Shown: piece by piece, positions 23,160 to 55,392 of the stretch
Layout of the letters: every line of letters starts with the position of its first letter
Numbering within the stretch: the stretch's first letter is position 1
DNA from: Cololabis saira
Lineage: Eukaryota; Chordata; Actinopteri; Beloniformes; Belonidae
DNA: 64,000 nt
Direction of reading: 5' to 3'
Assembly (NCBI RefSeq): GCF_033807715.1
Contig: NC_084587.1
Location: 28,895,017-28,959,016, forward strand
Notes under the pieces: model-generated
Databases searched by the model: none
Told to the model about the DNA's origin: nothing
The model's input: the letters and a program-made list of their open reading frames with translations, nothing else
Position numbers and translations under genes: made by a program

Positions 23160-23394
23160 AGCGAGACTGCATTTGAAAAAGTTCCAATTTTCTTGACCAC
23201 ACAGATAAGCTACATAGCAGACTTCTGTGATGAGTATTTGCTGGACGTGTTGATTGATACTCTAGTTAAGTTCTGTGACTTGTAACCTTGCCATACCTTA
23301 GCTTCCACTGAATTGACACCACTGGCATGGCCAAACAAACTGGCCACCCCTGCCTACCCTACGCCGTCGATGTAACGCGGATCCATAAATCAGG

Positions 23395-23582
23395 CTTGAT
23401 GAGCCGCCACGACGCTCCTTGTCTCCACCAATCACACAGGAGAGGGGGGAGAAACCGAGCCTGATGGAGAGAGGATTCCTGTGAGCTGCTTGCTGACGAC
23501 AGCTCTCTAAGAAGATTAAAATGTCTGTTTGAGTCTCCCCGGCTCATGCATGCTGGAGTCCCGTGTTGGTGAAGCAGAGAAG
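23395..23582 (+). promoter_or_regulatory. Putative cdc37 promoter and 5' UTR
   Basis: A CG-containing stretch just before the start codon, with a CCAAT box at 23428-23432 and no clear TATA box. The arrangement is typical of a housekeeping promoter. The exact start of transcription is not determined. Confidence 0.4.
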
Positions 23583-26500
23583 ATGAGCCTCGACTACAGC
23601 GTCTGGGACCACATCTACGTGTCCGACGATGAAGACGTCGCCTGTCCCTTCGTGGACACTCCGAGCTTGTTCAGGATGAGACACCGGGTCAGCAGTGACA
23701 CTAGTAGTAGCCGTGGAGTTGGGACTAACTAAATCAGCCTTTAGTGGGACTTGTAGAAGCGGCATCAGCAGCGAGGAGTCGACACACCGAGTTTGGGCTG
23801 AATGTTGAATATTTGTCTAGTTGTGTGGTCTCTGTCTTTTCTTTTATGTAACAAAACAACCTGTTGAGTTTTAAAATGAGCTGTAGATTGTCGAGGAAGC
23901 AGCGAAAAAATAAAAACCGTCATTCAAATGTATGTTTTTCAATTAATAGAAATCCATAGATGTCTATTATAAAAGTTAGAGACACTGAGAAAGGAAATAC
24001 TTGGGAAGTGACTATTTTTGAACACAAGCCATCAAAAGATAGCCTGAATCAAGTTGTATCAGCTGTCAGAATGATTGAAACTAAATATCCAGACAGCTAC
24101 AAACATGAAAATGTTTAAAATCTGCATCATAATTTAATAAGTAATACGTTGTCGTTGGTTTTGTTTTCATTTTTCATTATTATTGATGTTATTATTATTA
24201 TTTTGAGGCATCTGCTGGTTGGTAAATCGACTGAACTTATTCAGTTTTATAGTTTTACAGCTACATATGTGTATTATCTACCAGAGAGTGAGGACGTGTA
24301 ATGGAGAGATACCAAGACTCCACAGTCTTCATCACGGCCATGTGGGAATGAAGTTTCTCCAAATGTTTTAATCATTTTATAAATTGTACCTGAGTAAGGT
24401 GAAGTTGGCACATCATCTGTCATCGGACTGAGTATTTTCCTTATCTTTAAAAAATTCTCACAAACTATGAACTAATGTTATTGCTTATATTTTATTTTTT
24501 AAGTTGAATTTCAAACTTTCAAATTGAAACAATGAGTTGAGGTTTTTAGATACAAGTTTTCATCAGTATCGACCACAGAGGGAAATGCATTTTGCAAAAA
24601 GGAACAGCTTTGTGAAAACAACATGAATAAAGAGCGTGAGCACATTTGTGGTTGTCACAGTTCCTCCAAAGGTCATGCTCTGTGTGTCGGCTCTGATCTG
24701 AGTAATAAGCTTAACTTGTTGACACCTTGCTGTCACATGACTTGACTAGTGAAAGATCTCGAAGACTAACGGTGTCTAGAAATCCCCTGGTTTCCCCTTG
24801 TAGTTTTCACTTGTTTTTTTATATGTGATGTTTGTGGAAACTTCAAAACTTGCCTGTATGTGTGAAAGTGACATCATGTGATGATGAACTGATGTGCCGC
24901 TGTGGTTTTCATGATGACTTAATGTGTGCCTGTATAAATTTCACTACCCACTTATTTTATGCAATTTAAGACATTCAAGCATAACATTTACTGTGTTTTT
25001 TGCACACAAAATAAAGATTAAATGCAGAAAAAAGTCTGCATTGTGTAAAATGTTACATTTGATTGATTGATTGTGGCTCATGTGCAGAGAAAAAAAATAA
25101 AGGGGACTGGCCAGGCTACTTTTGAGCATTTCTTTTTTAAATCAAATTCCTTTTGTGATACCATTATCCAAATACGATCTCTGCCTCATATCTCTTTTTT
25201 TTATTTCTTTTTGGTCTACTCTTACACTGCAACAGGAGCGGCTGGAGAAGATGGCTGAGTTTCAGCAGAGAGGTGAAGACCTGCAAGATAACTATGTAGA
25301 ATGCCAGCATCTGCTAGCGGAAGCTCAGAGACGCCTGGAAGACATGGAAGAAGGAAAGAAGGAAGGAGAGGATGAGGAGGAGAGAGAGGCTGAGCTGAAG
25401 AAAGTCCGGGCCGAGGTGAAGAAACTGAAGAAGGATGAAAAGTCCTTTCAGAAACTGATAGAGGAATACCGGCAAGAAGAAAAGAAGTTACCTTGGAATG
25501 TTGACACTATCAGCAAAGAAGGTTTTAGCAAGGTAATGACGGGGATCAGGATTAAAAAGTGCAATTTCACACGTCATTATCCTGATCTCTCTTCAATTTT
25601 TGTTCTCCAGAGTGTACTCAACATCAAGCCTGTAAAAAAGGAGGAAGCAACAGAGGAGGAAAATGTGGAAAAGCACAAGACCTTTGTGGAAAAGAATGCC
25701 AAAGAAATCAAACACTTTGGTATGATTTTGTTTGTTTGTTTGTTTTTGTGAACTTTGTGTGTTGCCCTTTTGTCTGAAAATACAAAAGTGTAATTATTTT
25801 AGCTTCCTCAGACAGTCATGGCTGACCTCTAAATATGAAATCCAGCTTTCCCCAAAAGTAAACACAATACATTCCAGCTTCCAGCCTCTTCCTGCACCAT
25901 TTGAGCAGGAAGAGGCTGGAAAAACAAACATTTTGTAGACAGAGTTAAGGCTGTGCAGTTAGAAGCAGGTCCAAGTACTAGCAGCAGACTCCAGCTTCAT
26001 TAAAATGGACATGTTGGTGTTTTTTTCTTAACATTCTAAAGAAGTAAGCAGTCAACATCTCTTGAAAGAGATTACACACTTTTCAAACTAGCTGAACATC
26101 AGATAACCTCACAACTTTCCATATGTGATTTCAGTCAAACTGAATTTGGTACACAGCTCATCCTTGTCGTATTGATATCACACCAAGTGCGGGTATCGCT
26201 GGTGTGTGAATGTGAATGAATGTTCTGGTGGTGATCGGAGAGGCCGTTGGCGCTGATGTTGCCATGTTTCCGTCAGTCCGCCCCAGGGCAGCTGTGGCTA
26301 CATACGTAGTTTACCATCACCAAGTATGATTGGAGTGAATGAATGATGCAGCTATTGTGAGGTGTCTTTGAGTACCTAGAAAGTACTATATAAAACCTAT
26401 CCATTATTATTATACATACATACATACATACATACATAGACAGATCAGTGTGGGTTGTTTTTGTCAGTACCATTATGTGGGCTATTTAACAGTCAATTAC

Positions 26501-29500
26501 ATGTTTTATTTTCAGTTTCATTTCAAGTTTTTCCTTGTAGAGCAACAACAAGCTTTTTTGTGGAACATTTGTAGAATTCCAAACACATGGTTTGTGCTTT
26601 GCTGCAGAGTGCACTCTGGTGGACAAACTATGCAATGTTAATGCTTTGTTTTCCATATTATTTCTCATTTTTACATTTTCGTTACCTTCATCATCATTAT
26701 ACTAAAAAAATTGGAAATACCTAATTTCAGACAAAGAAAATCATTTCAGGGATAAATTGAACGAGATTCAATCATAAGATAAGATAAGATAAGATAAGAT
26801 ATCCTTTATTTTCTCCCTCAGTGGGGAAACTTATTTTGTTGTCAGCAGTACACTTAGCACACACATGTAGGGGAGGGGTAAAAAGACTGAAAAGTCAGAA
26901 ATAAAAAATATATACAAAAATACAAAAAGATACACGGATGATTTACTTTACTAAGGAAAATATTGCATTTATACGGTTGACATATTAATGCGAGATCTGA
27001 TTCTGTGGTTTACCAGGTATGTTGCGACGTTGGGACGACAGTCAGAAATATTTGTCGGACAACCCACACCTGGTGTGTGAGGAGACGGCAAATTGTCTAG
27101 TTGTCATCTGCATTGACTTTGAAATAGATGAGGTGAGTGTTGCTAGGAGAGCATATAAGCACATGCACTTGGCCTGGAAAAAAATCAAATTCTGTCTGGT
27201 TGAGTGAGCAAAGTTGCAATTCTCCTCGTAGAAACATGCACTCATGGAGCAGGTTGCCCATCAGGCCATCGTCATGCAGTCCATCTTGGATTTGGCTCGG
27301 ACGCTGAATGTTGACCCGAGAGGCTGCTTCAGACAGTTCTTCTCAAAAATCAAAGTTTGTCGAAACTGCAGTTACTAACACATGCTTTACAGACTTGTGG
27401 ACAAAATCAGTTTATCTGTCTGTAAAAATTTGGTTTCCAAACGCTTTTGTTTGCATCTCAGATTGCAGATAAGCCATACCAAGATGCTTTCAGCCGTGAG
27501 TTGGAGCTGCTAAAAGATCGAGTCCGCAAATGTGCACAGATTAAAATGGAGGGTGCGATGAAGGAGCTGGAGGAAGAGGAGATGCAGAAGAGACTTGGTC
27601 CAGGAGGTTTAGACCCAGTAGAGGTCTATGAATCACTTCCCCAGGTGAACTATAAACCAGTACAGTATATGCACACATTTGTTGCACGTCTCAGAACTTT
27701 TTTTTTAATACACACACATATATATATATATATATAATGGATGCTCTATTTTTTTTGATTGAATTATGTTGTAATATTTTGACTTGAATATTTTGTTGCA
27801 TGTCAGTTTATCTTTAAACACTTCAGGATTGACATTTCCCGTGTTTCCTGCAGACTTTGTAAGGATGTTTACTATAAATACACTCCTATAAGATTTATTC
27901 GTAGCTGCTTGCTCCTTAGCTATCAATGACATCTGCATTGCTCTGTTTCCCGGAGAGCGGTGAGAGGACACTGTCTCTTTCTTTGAGCATAGTTTGCGTC
28001 CGACCTCAAGTTTAACAAAAGTGTTGCCATTTGGATAACGACAGAAGTCAACTTTCTGTTGGTCTGCAGTGTTTCTGACCGTAGTCAGATATGATCTCTG
28101 TTCAAGTGGAATTTCATCCTTTACTTAGTTTGCACATGTTTGCGGTGGAAGTTATTACACATTTGTATGAACCCTAACCTGAGTATAACTGGAGTAAAAG
28201 GATGGGTTTTGTTGAAAATATGATTGGCATTATAATCATCAAAGTGTTGATAATTTCTCAGTAAAAAATGTGTAGGCATTTTTCTCCATGGACTTACTAT
28301 GACAGCTCATGTTTCATAGGAATTTCAAAGGAGCTTTGATGAGAAGAACATTCAGATGATGCAGGAGGCGATGGACAAGCTTGATCCTGAGGTGAGTGTG
28401 CACTGATTTCTTGGCTGGGGACCAGAAGTGCACAATTTTTCAGTTTGACCAACTCACCGGTGACCGATGGATTAAGAACAGACCAATCGGATTATTCATT
28501 CGTTCCTTCCTTCTTTCTATGGTTTTAATCAGTAAAGGCATCATCCTTATTGTGTTGGGTAATCTGATTACTTACAGGCTCCTTCAAACGACGTATTGTC
28601 CAGTAGACAAAAGACCTTGAAAAAATAAACGATAGACTTGAGAGAGAAATTGGCCATTTGGCAATAATCTCATATATTTACATTAGTGTGTTGTCCCATT
28701 TTTTTTAAACACTGACATGATTTATTCATGCAATAATTTTTGTGAAATTGATGAGGAAAAGAATAAACTACCACGTTTGGGTTTTTTTTGTGTGAGTGGG
28801 GTCATATAAAACAGAATACAGAAAAATAAAATCTCTCTGTTATGATGCTCAATATTTCATTTCATTAAGTTCAGAGAAAAAAAACAGCTTTTGTTTTGAA
28901 TGCAGAAGTGGAAAGACAAAAAGAAAGAAATACTTAAACTTGTTTCTTCTGTATAATTTTTGTGTTTGCTGTCTGGTCACATTTATCTTTAATTTTGATT
29001 CTAATTTACAGTAATACAGGATGACTCATTTTTTATGTATGACTAAAGGTGAGAATTGAAAAGGCATTCCAAATTTTACAAAAAATCAGAACCGTACGCT
29101 TTAAGTTTATCAAATGTGATAGGGTATAGCAAATCAAAAGCAATAAGTAATCCATAAGCTAATCTTAACATGCGGTGACCGACCCATAGTTGTATGTAGT
29201 TGCTGTAACTTGCAGACGCGTTACGTTATCGGTCTTTTCCTTTTCGTCTTGGAATAAAATACATTAACACAGTTGTTTTGAATCCAAAAATCCTCTCAAG
29301 GCGTGCTTACTTGTTGAAACTTGTGTGATCATGAAGAATAGGATCAAAGTGCAGAATTGATAATGACATCAGCATACAGGAAATTTAATAATTTTCCATC
29401 CATAATTATTATCATACTTGTTAAAACGATTCAGTTTAGTAGACTATTGTACATTACTCAAAGGCTACAAATAAGCCACGCGATCTGCATTGGTGGATCA

Positions 29501-29687
29501 ATATAACCCTCATATAATAATATCTTCTACCGATCAAATTCTAATAGCTTGTTCAGAGGTGAACAAGTTTGTTTTTCTACAGGAAGGACGATACCATCTG
29601 ATGAGGTGCATTGATTCAGGACTCTGGGTCCCTGATAAAGGAGAGGGAGAGGTGGAGGAGGAGGAAGAGGAGGAAGATTATGAATAA
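23583..29687 (+). CDS. cdc37: Hsp90 co-chaperone Cdc37
   Basis: Coding exons: 23583-23687, 25236-25532, 25611-25719, 27017-27132, 27232-27354, 27462-27644, 28320-28391 and 29583-29687; together 369 aa (human CDC37 has 378). The start is set by [18 protein letters not shown], equivalent to the invariant N-terminus of the family; Ser14 before DDED is the conserved CK2 site. Exon 2 encodes the charged coiled coil (ERLEKMAEF ... [15 protein letters not shown]). Exons 3-5 encode the Hsp90-binding region ([36 protein letters not shown]). Exon 6 has [18 protein letters not shown] and exon 8 has [10 protein letters not shown]. Cdc37 loads protein kinases onto Hsp90 in the cytosol. Oddity: the tail after WVP is short and almost only Glu/Asp. 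It sits between the ICAM-like gene and pde4a, as in human. Confidence 0.96.
23960..24118 (+). CDS. Small uncharacterised open frame in cdc37 intron 1
   Basis: ATG at 23960, directly after a CATAG acceptor-like site, opens a 52-codon frame ([19 protein letters not shown] ... [12 protein letters not shown]). Its composition is protein-like, with mixed hydrophobic/charged residues and no low complexity. I do not recognise it. It could be a fragment of a retroelement protein or chance; no donor or partner exon was found. Confidence 0.15.
   Translation: MSIIKVRDTEKGNTWEVTIFEHKPSKDSLNQVVSAVRMIETKYPDSYKHENV
26160..26430 (+). mobile_element. Dispersed fish repeat with (CATA)n
   Basis: In cdc37 intron 3: gtgtgaatgtgaatgaatg, cgccccagggcagctgtgg, tgaggtgtctttgagtacct and agaaagtactatataaaacc, followed by a CATA array at about 26403-26428. 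It is related in opposite orientation to 20590-20800. This is a recognisable fish repeat of uncertain class. Confidence 0.55.
26770..26945 (-). mobile_element. Reverse-oriented retroelement 3' tail
   Basis: Starts with (AGATA)n (26775-26800), then tcctttattttctccctcag and tggggaaactta, then an A-rich body. It is the reverse complement of the tail type at 13505. It lies in cdc37 intron 3. Confidence 0.55.
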
Positions 29688-29902
29688 AACTGTCAACTAA
29701 ACAACTCATCACTTTAAGAAACCTTATTTTATGTGTTGTGTAATGTTGTATGTGGTTTTGTTAAGTAAGTGCATTATAATGTACATAAAAACTTGTACTT
29801 AAAAGGAGATAACCTAATTGTAAGGCCAGTAGAACTATTTAAATAATCTTAAATGTATTTGTATAAAATGTATACTGTATATGAATATTTGATGACAAAT
29901 GG

Positions 29903-29908
29903 AATAAA
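29903..29908 (+). terminator. cdc37 poly(A) signal
   Basis: AATAAA 216 bases after the stop codon, the first consensus signal downstream. Confidence 0.6.
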
Positions 29909-29944
29909 GACTTCAGCAAATACTTTATATTTTTCTGGAAGTTT

Positions 29945-31060
29945 TTATTAATTTGTTTATAATATCTAAGATTTATTTTTGTTCCTGATACTTTATTAGC
30001 CACCACCTCTTAGGTGTCATGTTCTCACGCTATTTTCGTAGGTTTTAACTTTAATAGTTGGTTTAACAGTAACTTGATTTTAAAGTAAAGTATAATTATT
30101 TTTAAAATAGCTTGTAGAAAGAGCTGTTGGATTTCTGAACCACATTACCAGAACCAATGTGAGCTCAGTTACGGTAAAACAAGAATGGCCCTGATGGGAA
30201 ACTGTCCAACATGTTCGTCTACAGGCTTGACTAATAAAACTTTCATATAAAAATTCATGCAAATGGGACAAAATGTTCGAATTGTCTTCGAATCACAGGT
30301 CAGGTGTCTCAATCCAGCTGCATCTATTATCTTGCTCTGGTTAATAGCCCCACCTGCAGTCCATATGAGGAACATTATTACTTCCAACAATCTTAATTAA
30401 AGGTATTAGAAGAACTACGGACTTATCATACAGGTGACACTCATTGCAAAGCTCCACCCAATTTTTCACCTGTTAGCTCATATTTATCTGTTGTTTGCTT
30501 AATACATTCATCTGTTAATTAAACGACGAAACTTTTAATAGCCAAATGAGTTTGTCCTGTTCGACTAGATGGGTTTGTGTTTCCCTGTTCTCTAGAAAGT
30601 GAGACAAGCAGACGTTTAAATTGGAGGATGAAAACTGTGAATACTCTCAAATAAGTCGAGGGCTTTATGACAATGTTTTTTAATATCATTCTTCAATCAA
30701 TGGACTTGTATACTGACTTTGTGGCTTGGTGTTAAGCTGATTCAATGGTCAGTTAATTGGCAAGTGCTGCTCTGGAATTAGTGTGAGTCCATGATGATGA
30801 GTTTCAATGGGTTAAACAATATTTACATATTACTTTCAAGTCATTTTTCAGTTAAACTTTTATTCTAAACTGGGTTTGGTTTGTATTACTTTGTCAGATT
30901 CCTGGCCTGTTTAGCTCCCTCAGCTTTCTCTTTGTCGTCCGCATTAATAATCGTTGATTTTCTCTGTCTGTGATATTTTTATCATCATTTGAGGATTTGT
31001 TTCCCCTTCAAGAGCACGCTATCAAATGGAAGCAATTACTTTAGATACCTGGAAGATCGG
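29945..31060. other. Spacer between cdc37 and pde4a
   Basis: No gene seen. Confidence 0.4.
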
Positions 31061-31066
31061 ATAAAG

Positions 31067-31228
<162 letters not shown>

Positions 31229-31479
31229 ATTCACATTCTATCAATGTCAAACATTGACATGTTTACTAGACTACCTCAGTGTTGTTGCTCCAACATTGAG
31301 ATTATGATGGGATTAATTCCTGAAATAATCACTGGCTTGACTTGTAGAGCTGAGACAGATTATCAATTTTAAAACCATTTGATTTATTAACTATGTCGAG
31401 GGGGATTTTCATGGAGAAATTTCAATTAGTGTCTGATTTCAGGTCCCCATGTGAAAGTATTGATGCCTTTTCCTTCCCT

Positions 31480-31690
31480 AACCCTAAATGATTCACTGAT
31501 CAGCAATAACATTATGACCAGCAGCCCTAATATCTTCATTTGTGCTTCCAAACCTTTCTGACCAGTCATGTCTGTCAGTCTGCATGGAGAACATCTGAGG
31601 GTGTCCTGGAGTGTGTGGGGTGTGGGTTGGGGTCCATCAGCTCCCACCAGATTGATATCTGGGGAGTTAAATGACCTCAAACTTTTAGTC
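31480..31690. mobile_element. Tc1/mariner-like relic
   Basis: Contains cactgatcagcaataacatt followed by atgaccagcagccctaatat, resembling the terminal region of a widespread fish Tc1-like transposon. Further on is cagctcccaccagattgata, then tctggggagtt, a phrase known from the transposase 3' region. It is heavily deleted with no frame. Confidence 0.45.
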
Positions 31691-32340
31691 AGAGTAATAA
31701 AGTATATCATTGTGATGCACCATGATAATCTTTTTTGACTGCCGTTGATAATCCTGGCTCAGAGAACCTCAGTGTCAATATCCATATTCATATTAAATTG
31801 TTATATTCAAGAAAAAAAACAGATTGATTCATATTACTGAGTGTTTTCAGAAAAAACACCCAGTAACCCAGTAAATATGCTGCATGTCCTCGAATGGATT
31901 TAAAAGGACATAGCAAACAGGAATGAGAAAAGGGCATCTTTCTATGATTATTCTAATGTCTTTTCTTAAAACAATAATATATATATATATTATTGTTTGT
32001 ATGTATATCAGTGATGTGTATTAATACAAATCTCCCCTGTGTGCGACGGACAGCAATGACGGCTGACTATTGAAACAGGATGGGTGTGAAGCTACTAATG
32101 AACGGGAAAAAAAGGCACTACCAGATAATAATGATAATGAAAAATGGTTGGGGTACCGATGAAGAGAGGAGGAGGAGCGGAGACTGTTGTGTGGGATTAA
32201 TGGGCACGCGGTGCGGGAGGAGGGAGAGAAGATGGGCTTCTCCATGGAGGCTGTGGTGGTGGGAGGGGGTTTGGCTGGGGGAGACCACTGTGGCAGGGGA
32301 GAGGGAGAGGAGAGACAGGGAGGGAGGGAAGCTGCCGAAG
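31691..32340. other. Spacer with purine-rich stretch
   Basis: Includes a short AT array (31979-31990) and a G/A-rich region 32150-32345 that may be the start of the pde4a promoter. No coding exon is supported. Confidence 0.4.
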
Positions 32341-32364
32341 CCGTGGATATTCATGAGAACGGCA

Positions 32365-32525
32365 AGTGTTTTCTTTTTTTCTCTCTCTCTCTCGCTGTGT
32401 TGATACACTGCAATGTCCACAGACAAACAGACAGACAGACAGTGAGACAGACAGAGCAGGAAACTGACAAGTGGAAGGAAGACTGAGCCCGGCCCATCTT
32501 GCCATTGATCTTCAGACCGATCAAG
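32365..32525 (+). other. Putative pde4a noncoding first exon
   Basis: The block ends in a strong donor (ATCAAG|GTGAGC at 32525/32526). The frame running into the donor is closed at 32484-32486 and no start codon opens towards the splice, so it would be 5' UTR. A CAGACAGACA microsatellite (32420-32455) lies inside. The 5' limit is a guess. Confidence 0.35.
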
Positions 32526-33393
32526 GTGAGCGTATTTTTCATTCTTGCATCTTGCAGGCTCTATGTGTGTGTGAATGTATGTGTGCATGTGTGGCTGTCT
32601 CTGACACACACCTCTTGCAGTGCAGGCAGTCAGACATGATAACAGGGCACTCCTCATGTATGCATGGCTCTCTGTATGTGTGCTGTTTTCTTCTTCTTCT
32701 TTTTTTAACGTGATCATTTTGAGGTTTTTTGTAACAGACGGCAGGTAGTTGAGCTGCATCTTGATGCATTGCTGCTTGGTTTTATAAGCTGCTTTTATCT
32801 GTAGTGGATGTGGTGCTGGTGGCAGTCGGGTGCATGCATGCCTCAATCTGCTCGTTGTCTCTTCATATATATGTCACTGTGTCACTATGCATTTGTTGAT
32901 TACTCTGCACGGACCTGTTTTCACCCTGAATCTGATGCTGACTCTGCCGTGAAAGTCCTTTCCCTGAGAGGGTGTGTTCTCTGTGACCCTGGTAGAAGTC
33001 ACCACGGCCGCTATCCGTCTGTGCAACAGCCCCATCACAAACTCTCAGATATGCTGGATCTGTCACGTCCAATGGAATTAGGTCAACTTGGACTGCTCAG
33101 AGTAATTATATAACATCAGAGAGCTTTGGTGTTGCGGTATCTGCTCAGAATTAGCTTCAGTGTAGATCAGCTCCAGGAAGGCCCCAACATCTCAACATAT
33201 TTTGTTAGGGCTGCCCTTTTTCCATCTCATTCATTAGCTGGCCAAGCATTCCTTGGGAGTTTAGTCCTTTAGTCATTTTCACCAATCTGCAAGATTCATA
33301 CTAATTATGTTGGGAAAGGTTCGTCTTTTACTCTGCGCTTAATATTCTTGAATTCCTGCCATACTAACTTTTATTTTTTGATTTTATTTAGGA

Positions 33394-33504
33394 AGATGGA
33401 TTCGATTATGGATGCTGGGAAACCAAACCAGGAGTGGAATATTTAGAGTTCCCAGATGAGGCTGTCTCATCCACAAAGTCTTGTCAGTCATTCTTTGGAT
33501 CCAA
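33394..33504 (+). other. Putative pde4a 5' UTR exon
   Basis: A very strong acceptor precedes 33394: a perfect TACTAAC branch-point heptamer, a pyrimidine tract and TTTAG. A weak donor (AA|GTAACC) is at 33505. One frame is open for 38 codons to a stop at 33506-33508 but has no ATG; another has an ATG with a 16-codon upstream frame. I favour a noncoding exon. A terminal exon of an unrecognised gene is the alternative. Confidence 0.35.
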
Positions 33505-33954
33505 GTAACCTACATGAAACCTACATGAAACAGGAGGGACCTGGTATGAAGTCTTCTGTAATCGCTTTGGATGCCTAACTGTTGGGAAATTACATTTTTT
33601 TCTGGAATCAGTTTACTACTGGGAAACATGCATAAAGTGCTCCAAGTCCGTTAAACACTCCAGGGGACTTGGAGAAAGGTTTTCCTCTGCAGCGTCATCA
33701 TGAATTCCAACTGGGATATCCCATGGGCTCGTCCAGCCAAAGGAAGACATCACAGAGTGACAATTGTATTTTAATTTTTCTATCTCCGTCTTTGGCTTTT
33801 GGATTAACAGCATCCCCAAAAACAATTTTTCAACTGCTTCCATCTGAACTCGTATCTTCTAAAGGGCACATAAATGTTCCTCTGCTGTTCTGTGGGGCCT
33901 CTGATTTGAGCCATTTGAAGACTGAAGTGTGGACGGAGCGCAGGCGCGGAGGTT

Positions 33955-34113
33955 GGCTGACTGAGTCAGCTCCGATGGGGGCCGGTTGTGACCCGGTCTG
34001 ACCCCGGTTTGAGCTTGCAGTGACCCCTGACTCCTCCGGTCCTGGCTCTCCACCTGCTCTGCTGCCTGGGTTCGGGAACGCTCCGCCCTGGAGCCCAGAA
34101 CGAGCCAATCAGC
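33955..34113 (+). promoter_or_regulatory. Region just upstream of the pde4a start codon
   Basis: GCTGACTGAGTCAGC at 33956-33970 is an odd-length palindrome containing the AP-1 site TGAGTCA and an NF-E2-like TGAGTCAGC. A CTTGCAG acceptor-like site ends at 34019, so the start-codon exon may be spliced from the upstream noncoding exons or may have its own promoter. A CCAAT lies at 34105. Confidence 0.35.
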
Positions 34114-53224
<19,111 letters not shown>

Positions 53225-53652
53225 GCAAAAGAAGAAGAGGAAAGTTAGTCCACTCAGAAAATTAACAGGGTCAGCGAGGAAAATGATCATGAAAGATGCA
53301 GTAATAAGGGCTAGAGAGTCTCTAAGAGGCAGCAGTATGGATGTAAAGATATAAGAGCTGAATATTAAAAAGGGATAAAGAGCTGAAGATGCTCTTCTTT
53401 CCAGATAATGTGGTCTCACCACTTTATCATGGGAAAGCCAGATCATGCACGACCTTCGGACGTGAGTTAAACGAGTGACATTTAAGACCAACAGAACAGC
53501 ACCATGGATACAAAAGCAAAACCTCACAAGATCTTTTTGAACCGCCAGATTGTTGCTATGAGCCAATAAGCCGGTAGTGACAGAGACTGGAGTCCTTTTC
53601 ACTTGGTGTCTGTGCATCTATCACTGCCGTCTGGGATAAACTGGGGCAAAAC

Positions 53653-53658
53653 AATAAA
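53653..53658 (+). terminator. Candidate pde4a poly(A) signal
   Basis: AATAAA 429 bases after the stop codon, just before a long AT array; later candidates exist (for example near 54620). Confidence 0.35.
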
Positions 53659-53704
53659 ATAACAGGGGGACCGGTTTTATCAACCTTTTGTAGCTCCTGG
53701 AATT

Positions 53705-53870
<166 letters not shown>

Positions 53871-55060
53871 CACATATTCACAAAAAGGCGCTGAAATACA
53901 TACATGCAGTAAGTGTGGGCCTGTTCTCCAGTTCTTATCACCCATCGTCACTGTCTCTGTCACCATCTCTGTCTTATTGTTGAGGAGGATAACACGCACA
54001 GAGACAACTGACTCGAGAGCAGCTGTTCAGGAAAAGTTGGAAAGAGGAAAAATGCAGCGAAGTCTGAAAGGAATAATTTGTCGTCTTACAGCATATTTCC
54101 TGCAAAAATGTCCCAAACCGTGAGCAGGATGCTGCGTACGTGTTTCAGCTCTGGTCAAGGACTGTTTCACTTCCAGACATACAAACCCTGAAACAACAAT
54201 GCTGGATTTCTGAAACCATTTCCAAGTACTATGTAGACTGTTTCTTAACGTGGAAATGTGTCGCAGCCTCAAAGGCTGATCTACTTGATGTGTTTATGTC
54301 AGTTCATGTGGAGAAAAAAAAAAAAGGAAGTGAAAAGAAGTGTTTATCCCCTCGTGACATTGTCACCTAAATCGTGCCAAATCTGTCCCACAACCAGCAC
54401 TGAGCAATTGAGCCTCCAGACAGGGTGGCTACTCATCACAAAGCAATGAAACTGTGGGACCTAGCCAATGGGTATGATGGTCTTCCACGAGTTTATTTTT
54501 ATTTATTTATTTAATTTTGCGTTTGGTTTTGTAAAAATTGTGTTTGGCACTTTATCTAACACCCCTGTTACATATATGTACATAGTAAACATGTATTTTA
54601 ATCTGCTGATGTCATATAATAAATATGAATAATTCAATTGATTTACAGATTTTCAATTCACAGGCAGTTTAACTTGGTGAGTAAAGAGCCACAATGATTT
54701 CTAACAGCATGGTTCCTTGTCCTCTTTAAGCCAGGGGAAGTTTTCTTTGTGATTTTAAAGCTTGCATTACACTTGTACTCAGTACTCGAGTTGTAAAAAA
54801 AATCAGGGGGGATGGTGGATTTTATCATATGGGGACAGATAATTTGTGCTGATTACAAATAATATAATATATTACAAATAATAGCACTGATCAAAACACC
54901 TGCAGAAATACTGCAGGAATGACATAGCAGCAGTTAAATGCAGCCTTCTGTAAGCTTTAAATATCCACTGGGCTTACATCAAATACATCAAAACACAACA
55001 ATAAAAAACAGTTTTCTGAACTTATCAATATGATTCTGTCCTTCAAAGGATAAGTAAAAT
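53871..55060. other. Spacer downstream of pde4a
   Basis: No gene recognised. Confidence 0.4.
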
Positions 55061-55064
55061 GGAT

Positions 55065-55392
55065 CACTGCAAAAACTCAAAATCTTAACAAGAATATTTG
55101 TCTTATTTCTAGTTAAAATGTCTCATTTTAGTAAAAAAAAATCTCATTACACTTAAAACAAGACTCATCACTGGAAAAAACAACAATTTTCACCTGTTTC
55201 AAGTAGATTTTCACTTGAAATAAGTAAAAAAATCTGCCAGTGGAACAAGATTTTTTTGCTTGTAATAAGAAGATAAATCTTGTCCCACTGGCAGATTTTC
55301 CTACTTATTTCAAGTGAAAATTTACTTGAAACAGGTGAAAATTGTCAAATAAGTTATTTTTCCGGTGTTATTTTTCTGGTGATGACTCTAAA
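55065..55392. mobile_element. Fold-back MITE, copy 2 (right end lost)
   Basis: Same CACTGCAAAAACTCAAAATC terminus and the same facing ctgccagtggaacaag / cttgtcccactggcag core as at 22754. The right terminal repeat is missing after about 55392. Confidence 0.8.

Noticed and set aside
32118..32846. 242-codon minus-strand open frame
   Set aside because: Low-complexity Ser/Leu/His composition over purine-rich and CAGACAGA sequence, antisense to the likely pde4a 5' exon; no similarity.
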